Source: an uncultured Oxalobacteraceae bacterium (GTDB lineage: Bacteria; Pseudomonadota; Gammaproteobacteria; Burkholderiales; Burkholderiaceae). From it: a stretch of 64,000 nucleotides of DNA. The translations under genes and the position numbers were made by a program. This document shows positions 22,616 to 30,296 of the stretch, one piece after another. The stretch is from NCBI GenBank assembly GCA_946480015.1, contig CAMLIL010000015.1, positions 1 to 64,000 of the forward strand. The letters run 5' to 3'. How positions within the stretch are numbered: the stretch's first letter is position 1; each line of letters starts with the position of its first letter. A model generated the notes under the pieces. It made no database searches and was not told the DNA's origin. It was given only the letters and a program-made list of their open reading frames with translations.

Positions 22616-23395
22616 ATGCTGCTCATTCCTGCCATCGACCTCAAAGACGGTCACTGCGTTCGCCTGAAACAGGGCGATATGGAACTCGCCACCGTTTTTT
22701 CAGAAGATCCCGCCGAAATGGCGCTGCACTGGCTCAAGCAGGGCGCCCGCCGCCTGCATCTGGTCGACCTGAACGGCGCCTTCGCCGGCAAGCCGAAGAA
22801 CGAGTCGGCCGTCAAATCGATCCTGCAGGTGGTGCAGGAATTCGCGGTCGATAACGACATCGACGAGATCCCCGTCCAGCTGGGCGGCGGCATCCGCGAC
22901 CTCGACACCATCGAACGCTATCTGGACGACGGCATCACCTACATCATCGTCGGCACCGCCGCGGTGAAGAACCCGGGCTTCCTGCACGACGCCTGCGGCG
23001 CCTTCCCGGGCCACATCATCGTCGGCCTGGACGCCAAGGACGGCAAGGTCGCCACCGACGGCTGGAGCAAAATGTCCGGCCACGAAGTGATCGACCTGGC
23101 GCAGAAATTCGAAGCCTACGGCGTGGAATCGATCATCTACACCGACATCGGCCGCGACGGCATGATGGGCGGGATTAACATCGACGCCACCGTCAAGCTG
23201 GCCCAGTCGGTGCGCATCCCCATCATCGCCTCGGGCGGCCTGCACAACCTGGGCGACGTCGAAGCCCTGTGCGCGGTGCAGGACGAAGGCATTGAAGGCG
23301 TTATCTGCGGCCGTTCGATCTACGAAGGCACGATCAACCTGGAACAGGCGCAGGCACGCGCCGACGAACTGACCGAAGGCGATTTGGCCGTTTAG
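22616..23395 (+). CDS. hisA: ProFAR isomerase
   Basis: A 259-aa (beta-alpha)8 barrel isomerase. The N-terminal catalytic Asp is in [19 protein letters not shown], and phosphate-binding motifs are GGGIRDL and GRDGMMGG. It lies 38 bp after hisH. Confidence 0.96.
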   Translation: MLLIPAIDLKDGHCVRLKQGDMELATVFSEDPAEMALHWLKQGARRLHLVDLNGAFAGKPKNESAVKSILQVVQEFAVDNDIDEIPVQLGGGIRDLDTIERYLDDGITYIIVGTAAVKNPGFLHDACGAFPGHIIVGLDAKDGKVATDGWSKMSGHEVIDLAQKFEAYGVESIIYTDIGRDGMMGGINIDATVKLAQSVRIPIIASGGLHNLGDVEALCAVQDEGIEGVICGRSIYEGTINLEQAQARADELTEGDLAV

Positions 23396-23422
23396 GCCGG
23401 ATCCGGCCTGAGAAAGCACACC

Positions 23423-24184
23423 ATGCTTGCAAAACGAATCATTCCCTGCCTGGACGTGACCGATGGACGGGTCGTCAAGGGCGTCAATTTCACCGAGCTG
23501 CGCGACGCCGGCGACCCGGTTGAAATCGCGCGCCGCTACGACCAGCAGGGCGCCGACGAAATCACCTTCCTCGACATCACCGCGTCAAGCGACGGGCGCG
23601 ACCTGATCCTGCACATCATCGAAGCGGTCGCCTCGACGGTGTTCATTCCGCTCACCGTCGGCGGCGGCGTGCGCAAGGTCGAAGACGTGCGCCGACTGCT
23701 CAACGCCGGCGCCGACAAGGTATCGATGAATACCTCAGCCGTGACCAATCCCGACCTGGTGTTCGAGGCATCGCAAAAGCACGGCTCGCAATGCATCGTG
23801 GTGGCGATCGACGCCAAGCAGACCGCGCCCGGCAAGTGGGAAGTCTTCACCCATGGCGGACGCAAGGCCACCGGCCTGGATGCGGTGGCGTGGGCGCAAA
23901 AGATGGAACAGCTGGGCGCCGGCGAAATCCTGCTGACCAGCATGGACCGCGACGGCACCAAGGTCGGCTTCGACCTCGGCCTGACGGCGGCGGTATCGAA
24001 CGCCATCAACATCCCGGTGATCGCTTCAGGCGGCGTGGGCGGCCTGCAAGACCTGGCCGATGGCGTGCGCATCGGCAAGGCCGACGCGGTGCTGGCCGCC
24101 AGCATTTTCCACTACGGGCAGCACACCGTTCAGGAAGCCAAGCGCTTCATGGCGGCGCAGGGCATTCCGATGCGCCTGGACTGA
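23423..24184 (+). CDS. hisF: Imidazole glycerol phosphate synthase cyclase subunit
   Basis: A 253-aa barrel cyclase that works with HisH and yields IGP plus AICAR. Catalytic Asp residues are in [16 protein letters not shown] and [12 protein letters not shown]. Phosphate loops are GGGVRKVED and [11 protein letters not shown]. Confidence 0.97.
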   Translation: MLAKRIIPCLDVTDGRVVKGVNFTELRDAGDPVEIARRYDQQGADEITFLDITASSDGRDLILHIIEAVASTVFIPLTVGGGVRKVEDVRRLLNAGADKVSMNTSAVTNPDLVFEASQKHGSQCIVVAIDAKQTAPGKWEVFTHGGRKATGLDAVAWAQKMEQLGAGEILLTSMDRDGTKVGFDLGLTAAVSNAINIPVIASGGVGGLQDLADGVRIGKADAVLAASIFHYGQHTVQEAKRFMAAQGIPMRLD

Positions 24185-24199
24185 ACCACGAAAGAAATT

Positions 24200-24658
24200 A
24201 TGGCCACTACTGTTACTGGTGCCGCAAGCGGCAGCGCAGCCAACGCTAAATGGCTCAAGAAAGTGAAGTGGGACGAGCACGGCCTGGTGCCGGTGATCGC
24301 CCAGGAAGCCGGCAGCGGCGACGTGCTGATGTTCGCCTGGATGAACCGCGACGCGCTGGCCAGGACGGTCGAACTGGGCGAAGCGGTGTACTGGAGCCGC
24401 TCGCGCAAGAAGCTCTGGCACAAGGGTGAAGAATCCGGCCACGTGCAAAAGGTGCTGGAAGTGCGCCTGGACTGCGACGAGGACGTGGTGCTGCTCAAGA
24501 TCGAGCAGGCCGGCGGCATCGCCTGCCACACCGGCCGCCATTCCTGCTTCTTCCAGAAATTCGCCGGCGACGCCAAGGATGGCGACTGGCAGGTGACCGA
24601 CCCGGTGCTGCAGGATCCGGATACGATTTACACCAAATCGAAGAAAAAGAAACCATGA
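24200..24658 (+). CDS. hisI: Phosphoribosyl-AMP cyclohydrolase
   Basis: A 152-aa zinc enzyme opening the adenine ring of PR-AMP. Motifs are [19 protein letters not shown], the metal site [10 protein letters not shown] and [11 protein letters not shown]. The first 12 or so residues (Ala/Thr/Gly-rich) extend beyond the usual start. It overlaps hisE by 4 bp, so HisI and HisE are separate proteins here. Confidence 0.95.
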   Translation: MATTVTGAASGSAANAKWLKKVKWDEHGLVPVIAQEAGSGDVLMFAWMNRDALARTVELGEAVYWSRSRKKLWHKGEESGHVQKVLEVRLDCDEDVVLLKIEQAGGIACHTGRHSCFFQKFAGDAKDGDWQVTDPVLQDPDTIYTKSKKKKP

Positions 24659-24996
24659 GCGTCACTTTAGCCCGCATCGCCGAGACGCTGGCCGCACGCA
24701 AGCCCGACAACGGCGGCGACCCGGCCACGTCCTACGTCGCCAAGCTGTTTTCCAAAGGCGACGACGCCATCCTCAAGAAGATCGGCGAAGAAATGACCGA
24801 GCTGGTCATGGCCGCCAAGGATGCCCGCGTGTCCGGCGACAACAGCGACCTCATCTACGAATGCGCCGACCTGTGGTTCCACACCATGGTGCTGCTGGCC
24901 AAGTTCGACTTGACGCCACAACAAGTGATCGACGAACTGGCGCGGCGCGAAGGCTTGTCCGGCCTTGCCGAAAAAGCCAGCCGCAGCGCAAGCTGA
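24655..24996 (+). CDS. hisE: Phosphoribosyl-ATP pyrophosphatase
   Basis: A 113-aa all-alpha NTP pyrophosphohydrolase acting at step two of the pathway. The MazG-like metal motif [16 protein letters not shown] is present, followed by [16 protein letters not shown]. It is the last his gene; hinT begins 17 bp later. Confidence 0.95.
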   Translation: MSVTLARIAETLAARKPDNGGDPATSYVAKLFSKGDDAILKKIGEEMTELVMAAKDARVSGDNSDLIYECADLWFHTMVLLAKFDLTPQQVIDELARREGLSGLAEKASRSAS

Positions 24997-25013
24997 ACCA
25001 ACCCGGAGCTCCC

Positions 25014-25382
25014 ATGGATAACTGCCTGTTTTGCAAGATCGCCGCCAAGCAAATTCCATCGAGCATCGTCTACGAAGACGATGAATTGCTGGCATTCAAG
25101 GATATTCATCCGGCAGCGCCGGTGCACCTGCTCATCATTCCGAAAACGCACGTGGACACCCTGTCGGACACCGGCGACGGCCACGCCGCCGTGCTGGGCC
25201 GCATGCTGGGCCTGGCGCGCAGCCTTGCCAAAGACCATCATATCGACGTCAGAACCGGCCCGGACGGCAGCCGTTCGGGTGGATTCAAGACCCTGATTAA
25301 CAGTGGTCCGGATGGCGGCCAGGAAGTGTATCACTTGCACCTGCACATGTACGGCGGTCCGCGTCCCTGGAAAGGCCAGTAA
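25014..25382 (+). CDS. HIT-family purine nucleotide hydrolase (HinT-like)
   Basis: A 122-aa histidine-triad protein. The catalytic triad HLHLHMYGG is at the C-terminus, and CLFCKIAAKQIPS begins the fold. HinT proteins cleave nucleoside phosphoramidates. The placement between hisE and tatA is common in Burkholderiales. ATG 25014 follows CGGAG. Confidence 0.93.
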   Translation: MDNCLFCKIAAKQIPSSIVYEDDELLAFKDIHPAAPVHLLIIPKTHVDTLSDTGDGHAAVLGRMLGLARSLAKDHHIDVRTGPDGSRSGGFKTLINSGPDGGQEVYHLHLHMYGGPRPWKGQ

Positions 25383-25496
25383 GACCGGGACACGCGGCGA
25401 CGCATGACGTAAAATACCTGCGTATGCAATTCATGCTGCTGTAAGGAATGGCAGCGATAATGTGGTGTTGCGGCAACACTGCACAAGGAGAAAAGA

Positions 25497-25718
25497 ATGG
25501 GTGGAATGAGCATTTGGCACTGGGTCATCGTGCTGGTCGTGGTCATGCTGGTATTCGGCACCAAGAAAATCGGCAACATGGGCAGCGATATCGGCAAGGC
25601 CGTCAAAGGCTTCAAGGATGGCGTGCGTGGCGAGGAAGACAAGCCCAACGCCGCGCCATCGCAGGTGGCCGACAAGTCCACTATCGATGTCGAGACGAAA
25701 GAAAAGACCCGGTCGTGA
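25497..25718 (+). CDS. tatA: Sec-independent translocase TatA
   Basis: A 73-aa protein with a short N-terminal membrane helix ([17 protein letters not shown]), the FG-hinge and an amphipathic helix ([14 protein letters not shown]). It forms the Tat translocation pore for folded proteins. AAGGAGAAAAGA precedes the ATG. Confidence 0.95.
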   Translation: MGGMSIWHWVIVLVVVMLVFGTKKIGNMGSDIGKAVKGFKDGVRGEEDKPNAAPSQVADKSTIDVETKEKTRS

Positions 25719-25743
25719 TGCCAGCTGTGGCTGGTGACGCTTT

Positions 25744-26226
25744 ATGATCGATTTAGGCTTATCCAAACTTGCCCTCATCGGCGTTGTTGCGCTGGTGGTG
25801 ATCGGTCCTGAAAAGCTGCCCAAGGTGGCGCGCATGGCCGGGAGCCTGTACGGCCGTGCCCAGCGTTACCTGCACGAGGTCAAGACCGAAGTCAGCCGCG
25901 AAATCGAGCTCGACGAGCTGCGCAATCTGCAGAAGGAAGTGCAGGAAACGGCGCAGTCGATCAAGGACAACGTTGAAAGTTCGATCCAGCAGAATCTGGA
26001 CGATGCCGAGGCGGCATGGCGCGATCTGCCTTCATGCGTTGCGCCGGCCAGCATGGCCGACATCGAGCGCAAGGCCAAGGATTTCCGCCGCAAGAAGCTG
26101 GTGCGCAACTCGGCGATTCCCAACTGGTACAAGCAGCGCAACGGCGGCAAGACCCATGTCTTGTCGGGCGCGGCGCGCGTCAAGAAATTCCGCCCGCGGG
26201 GCGGCTCCACCTCTTCGTTCTTCTAA
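25744..26226 (+). CDS. tatB: Sec-independent translocase TatB
   Basis: A 160-aa Tat receptor component. It has an N-terminal helix (LSKLALIGVVALVVIGPEKLP) with the conserved Glu-Lys-Leu-Pro hinge, and a long charged amphipathic helix. Its stop is directly followed by the tatC start. Confidence 0.95.
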   Translation: MIDLGLSKLALIGVVALVVIGPEKLPKVARMAGSLYGRAQRYLHEVKTEVSREIELDELRNLQKEVQETAQSIKDNVESSIQQNLDDAEAAWRDLPSCVAPASMADIERKAKDFRRKKLVRNSAIPNWYKQRNGGKTHVLSGAARVKKFRPRGGSTSSFF

Positions 26227-26985
26227 ATGACAGATACATCCGCGGGCGAAGAGACCTTCATCTCCCACCTGGTTGAACTGCGCAACCGCCTGGTCAGGGC
26301 ATCGATCGGCATTGCCATCGTGTGTGCGGCCCTGATGCTGTGGCCCGGCCCCGCCAAGGTCTACGACATCATCGCCATGCCGATGGTGAAAGCGCTTCCG
26401 GCCGGTTCGAAAATGATCGCCACCGGCGTCATCGCGCCCTTCCTGGTGCCGATGAAAGTGACCTTGCTGATCGCCTTCATCCTCGCCCTGCCCTGGGTGT
26501 TTTACCAGATCTGGGCCTTCGTCGCGCCCGGCCTGTACGCGCACGAAAAGCGCCTGGTGCTGCCGCTGGTGATTTCGTCCTCGCTGCTGTTCATGGCCGG
26601 GGTGGCGTTCTGCTACTTCTTCGTGTTCAGACGGGTATTCGCCTTCATCGGCGAGTTTGCGCCCACCTCGGTCGCGGTCACGCCCGATATCGAGAACTAC
26701 CTCGACTTCGTCATGTCGATGTGCCTGGCCTTCGGCGCGACGTTCGAGGTGCCGGTGGTGGTGGTAATTCTGGTGCGCATGGGCATTGTCAGCGTAGAAA
26801 AACTCAAGTCGGTGCGCCCGTATGCGATCGTCGGCGCCTTCGTCATCGCCGCCGTCGTTACCCCGCCGGACGTGGTCAGCCAGCTGGCCCTGGCCGTGCC
26901 GATGGTGGCATTGTTCGAGCTGGGCCTGCTGGTGGCGCCGATCTTCGTGCGGGTGACCCAGGCGCCGGAAGAGCCGGCGCAGTAA
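26227..26985 (+). CDS. tatC: Sec-independent translocase TatC
   Basis: A 252-aa six-helix membrane protein that recognises twin-arginine signal peptides together with TatB. Family motifs are SHLVELRNRLVRA, FYQIWAFVAPGLY and the glutamate-bearing FGATFEVPVV. The tatC stop and a following terminator close the long his-tat cluster. Confidence 0.96.
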   Translation: MTDTSAGEETFISHLVELRNRLVRASIGIAIVCAALMLWPGPAKVYDIIAMPMVKALPAGSKMIATGVIAPFLVPMKVTLLIAFILALPWVFYQIWAFVAPGLYAHEKRLVLPLVISSSLLFMAGVAFCYFFVFRRVFAFIGEFAPTSVAVTPDIENYLDFVMSMCLAFGATFEVPVVVVILVRMGIVSVEKLKSVRPYAIVGAFVIAAVVTPPDVVSQLALAVPMVALFELGLLVAPIFVRVTQAPEEPAQ

Positions 26986-27006
26986 CCGGAAGCGTACGAC
27001 TACCCT

Positions 27007-27032
27007 AAGGGCCCGCCACAAGCGGGCCTTTT
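27007..27032 (+). terminator. Rho-independent terminator after tatC
   Basis: GGCCCGC (27010-27016) pairs with GCGGGCC (27022-27028), followed by TTTT and preceded by AA. It also faces the end of the convergent GH51 gene and could serve both directions. Confidence 0.85.
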
Positions 27033-27067
27033 GCTATCGATGCCGGGTTGGCCTGAGGCGTGCCATC

Positions 27068-28678
27068 TTATTCCTGCACGGCGAGGACCGCGACTGACTT
27101 CGGCGGCAGCAGGAGGCGCAGCTTGCCCTTGTCGACCCCGGCCCGCAACGGCGCAGGCAACACCGTCGTCGGCGACGCGAAGCTGTTATGGGCATCCATC
27201 GCATCGGCCGTCAGCACGCTGCCGCTGGCGGCTTGGGCTGTGGCGCCCGCTAACTCGACGCGGACCGCTACCGCATGGTGCGGATCGGTATTGACGAGGG
27301 ACAGGTACAGCTTGCCATCCTTGGCGCGCGCCGCCGAGGCGCTGACCGCCGGGATGGCGGCGCTGCCCAGGCGGTAGTGCGGATTGTTGGCGAGGATGAC
27401 CGGCAACGCGGCCGCATCCTGGAACGGCACGTGCATCTTGAACGCGTAATACGTCGGGGTCAGCACCATCCGGTCGCCTTCCGCCAGGATCATGGCCTGC
27501 AGCACGTTCACCATCTGGGCGATGTTGGTCATACTGACGCGGTTGGCATGGGCGTGGAAGATGTGAAAATGCAGGGCGGCGACGAGCGCGTCCCGCAGCG
27601 AATTTTGCTGCTGCAAAAAGCGCGGGGGCGTTCCAGGCGTCGGGTCGTACCAGGTGCCCCATTCGTCGACGACCAGGGTCAATTTTTTCCGCGGATCGTT
27701 TTGTTCCAGCTTGCTGACGTTGCTGGCGACCAGCTCGCCCATATGGAGCGCGTCTTGCAGGGTCGACATCCACTGGCCCTCGTTAAAGCCGGTGGCCGCG
27801 CCCTTGCTGGGTCCACCGCGACCGGGCACCGTGTAGTAGTGCAAGCTGATCGCGCTCGCGGGGGCGCGGAGATGCCTGCTCAGGTAGTCCGTCCACACGA
27901 CGTCGCCATCCAGGCCGCCGCCTGCGACCAGTTTCGGCGTGGTGGTTTGGTCATGCGTGCCGGCGAAGGTCGCATGGTGGTTGTACAGATTGGAAAAATG
28001 GGCCGGGGTCATATTACCGCCGCACCCCCAGTTCTCATTGCCGATCCCAAAGAACGCCAGCTTGAAGGGCTTGGGGTGCCCGTTGCGCGCGCGCAGGCGC
28101 GCCAGTGCCGATGGCCCCTCGGCTGTCATGTATTCGATCCACTCGGCCGTCTCGCCTGGCGAGCCGGTGCCCACGTTGCCATTCACGTAGGCCTCGGCCC
28201 CGATCAGATCGATCAGGTCGAAAAATTCATGCGTGCCTACGGCGTTGTTGTCGACCACCCCGCCCCAGTTCGTGTTCACCATGACGGGACGCTGGTCGCG
28301 CGGACCGATGCCGTCGCGCCAGTTGTACTCGTCGGCAAAGCAGCCCCCCGGCCAGCGCACCACTGGCACGCGCAGATCCTTGAGCGCGTCCACCACGTCC
28401 TTGCGCCAGCCCCTGATGTTCGGGATGGTTGAGGCCGGGCCAACCCACATGCCGCCGTAAATGCCGCTGCCGAGATGCTCGGCAAACTGGCCATAGATGT
28501 TCTTGTTGATGACGGCGCCCGGCCGCGTGCTGTCGACCGTGACGGCCACTTCGGGGACGGCAAGCGCCGCCCGCGCGGCCAGCAGGCACAGGCAGGCTAT
28601 CGCGCCCTGGACCCATGCCCTTGTTCGCCTGCTTTGCTCGACAGCGCCCGGCCGGCCCGCTCCCGTGGGCTTATTCAT
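27068..28678 (-). CDS. Secreted alpha-L-arabinofuranosidase, GH51
   Basis: A 536-aa GH51 enzyme that releases terminal arabinofuranose from arabinan, arabinoxylan or arabino-oligosaccharides. The N-terminus has a long charged stretch then a signal-like hydrophobic run (AIACLCLLAARAALA). The active site is complete: acid/base Glu215 in GIGNENWGCGG, nucleophile Glu339 in LVVDEWGTWY, substrate residues in GQFAEHLG and SLHYYTVPG. The ATG overlaps the end of the upstream inactive-looking paralogue by 8 bp, so both are translated from one mRNA. It lies downstream of a TonB receptor on the same strand, as in a polysaccharide-utilisation operon. Confidence 0.93.
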   Translation of the reverse strand: MNKPTGAGRPGAVEQSRRTRAWVQGAIACLCLLAARAALAVPEVAVTVDSTRPGAVINKNIYGQFAEHLGSGIYGGMWVGPASTIPNIRGWRKDVVDALKDLRVPVVRWPGGCFADEYNWRDGIGPRDQRPVMVNTNWGGVVDNNAVGTHEFFDLIDLIGAEAYVNGNVGTGSPGETAEWIEYMTAEGPSALARLRARNGHPKPFKLAFFGIGNENWGCGGNMTPAHFSNLYNHHATFAGTHDQTTTPKLVAGGGLDGDVVWTDYLSRHLRAPASAISLHYYTVPGRGGPSKGAATGFNEGQWMSTLQDALHMGELVASNVSKLEQNDPRKKLTLVVDEWGTWYDPTPGTPPRFLQQQNSLRDALVAALHFHIFHAHANRVSMTNIAQMVNVLQAMILAEGDRMVLTPTYYAFKMHVPFQDAAALPVILANNPHYRLGSAAIPAVSASAARAKDGKLYLSLVNTDPHHAVAVRVELAGATAQAASGSVLTADAMDAHNSFASPTTVLPAPLRAGVDKGKLRLLLPPKSVAVLAVQE

Positions 28679-30191
28679 CGACCGCCACCACGGTCAAGGA
28701 CTTGGACGGCAGCGTGAGGCGCAGTTGGCCATGCGCAACGCTCACCGGGACCGGCACTGGCGCCACCACGCTGTAGTCCGCCTCCATGGCAGGGCCCGTG
28801 AGCACGCTGGCGCTGGCGTCGGCAGGCACGGCGCCGGCAAATTGCACTGCGGCCGCCACCGCCTGCTTCGGATTGGCATTCACGAGGGATAGGTAGAGCT
28901 TGCCATCCTTGCCGCGCGCGGCCGAAACGCTGACCGCCGGGATCGACAGCTTGCCCATGGTGTAGCGGGGAGTGTGGTCGAGCCGCACCGGCAGCGCAGT
29001 CGCGCCCTGGAACGGCACATGCATGCGGAACGCGTGATAGGTCGGCGTCAGCGCCAGCTGCGCCCCGTCCGCCAGGATCATCGCCTGGGGCGAGTTCAAT
29101 GGGGCGGCAAAACTGGCCATGCTGACGCGATCGGCATGAGCGTGCAGCACGTGAAAGTGCAAGGCCGCCGCCAGCGCATCGCGCAGCGTGATCGGCCGCA
29201 CAGCGTCATCCCGGCCGGACTCGGTTGCCGGGTCGCCTCGCGTGCTCCAACCGGCAATGACGAGGGACAGCTTGCGCGCGGGATCGTTCTTGTCCAATCG
29301 GGCGATATTGCTGGCGATGAACGCGTCCATCTTCGAGGCCCGCCGCAGGGTCGACATCCAGCCGGCCTCGCCGGCATCTGCCGCCCCATCCCGGCCATCG
29401 CCTCCCGCGGCATCGTGCGCACCGATGGCGTCCCGGTAATCGCGCACGCGTTTCTTCCTGCTGAGTTCATCGGTCCAGTCGGGCCCGTTGCCGTTGGCAA
29501 TGAGCGTGGGTGGATGCCCGCTCTTTCCCCGGATGAAGACGGCGAACTGGTTGTACAGGTCGGCATAGTATTGCGCCGTCATGTTACCCCCGCAGCCCCA
29601 CGGCGCCTGGCCGACGCCGACGAAGCGCGCCTTGAATGGCTGCGGGTGGCCATGCTGCGCGCGCAATTGGCCGAGCGTCGATCCGCCGTCCGCCCCCAGG
29701 TATTCGACCCATTCGGCCGCTTCGCGCGCCGAGCCTGTGCCCACATTCGCGCTGACATAAGCGCTCGAACCGGCCAGCTCGGCCAGGTCGAAGAATTCGT
29801 GCGTACCAACGCTGTTATCGTCGGCACCCCGGCTGCCATCGGCCGCGCGCCGAAGCGGGCGCTGTTCGCGCGCGCCCACACCGTCGCGCCAGTGGTAATT
29901 GTCCGCCTGGCACCCGGCCGGCCAGCGCAGCACCGGCACGTGCAGGCGCTGCAGGGCCTCGAGCATGTCCAGGCGCCAGCCACGGATGTTCGGCACCGTG
30001 GACTCGGGCCCGACCCACAAGGCGCCGGCCTCGCCCGCACGGCCGCTGCCGACCGTCTGGCCATACAGTTCCGCGTGGATGACCGCGCCCGGGCGCGCCG
30101 CCTGGACCAGGACGTTCACCCTCTGTGCGGACCAGGCGGCACCTGCTGCGAGCAGGCCGGCGGCCATCATACAAAGTTGCAGATACTTCAC
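28671..30191 (-). CDS. GH51-like paralogue lacking both catalytic glutamates
   Basis: A 506-aa tandem paralogue of the following GH51 enzyme with a clear signal peptide (MKYLQLCMMAAGLLAAGAAWSA). The scaffold is well kept (VPNIRGWRLDMLEALQRLHV, RWPAGCQADNYHWRDGVG, FFDLAELAG, ALHFHVLHAHADRVSM). The acid/base position reads GQAPWGCGG (Ala196 for Glu) and the nucleophile position reads VIAGWSTRG (Gly314 for Glu). The substrate Glu of FAEHLG and the SLHYY motif are also gone. The frame is intact with no stops, so it looks like a maintained pseudoenzyme, perhaps a binding protein or a partner of the active GH51. Hydrolysis by the GH51 mechanism is not expected. Confidence 0.88.
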   Translation of the reverse strand: MKYLQLCMMAAGLLAAGAAWSAQRVNVLVQAARPGAVIHAELYGQTVGSGRAGEAGALWVGPESTVPNIRGWRLDMLEALQRLHVPVLRWPAGCQADNYHWRDGVGAREQRPLRRAADGSRGADDNSVGTHEFFDLAELAGSSAYVSANVGTGSAREAAEWVEYLGADGGSTLGQLRAQHGHPQPFKARFVGVGQAPWGCGGNMTAQYYADLYNQFAVFIRGKSGHPPTLIANGNGPDWTDELSRKKRVRDYRDAIGAHDAAGGDGRDGAADAGEAGWMSTLRRASKMDAFIASNIARLDKNDPARKLSLVIAGWSTRGDPATESGRDDAVRPITLRDALAAALHFHVLHAHADRVSMASFAAPLNSPQAMILADGAQLALTPTYHAFRMHVPFQGATALPVRLDHTPRYTMGKLSIPAVSVSAARGKDGKLYLSLVNANPKQAVAAAVQFAGAVPADASASVLTGPAMEADYSVVAPVPVPVSVAHGQLRLTLPSKSLTVVAVDE

Positions 30192-30242
30192 AGAACTTCC
30201 CTATGCGACTGATGCGGCGTGCACCGATCAAAGCGTTCGACA

Positions 30243-30290
30243 CCGGCCGCGCGAGGCGGCCGGCGAAAAGCGCCGCGACGGCGCTTGCCT
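30243..30290 (-). other. Two GC-rich hairpins between the TonB receptor and GH51 genes
   Basis: CCGGCCGC (30243-30250) pairs with GCGGCCGG (30256-30263), and AAGCGCC pairs with GGCGCTT just beside it (about 30268-30286). They lie between the receptor stop and the GH51-like gene. Neither has a T tract on the transcribed strand, so they probably modulate mRNA decay or partial termination rather than end the operon. Confidence 0.4.
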
Positions 30291-30296
30291 TCCGGC

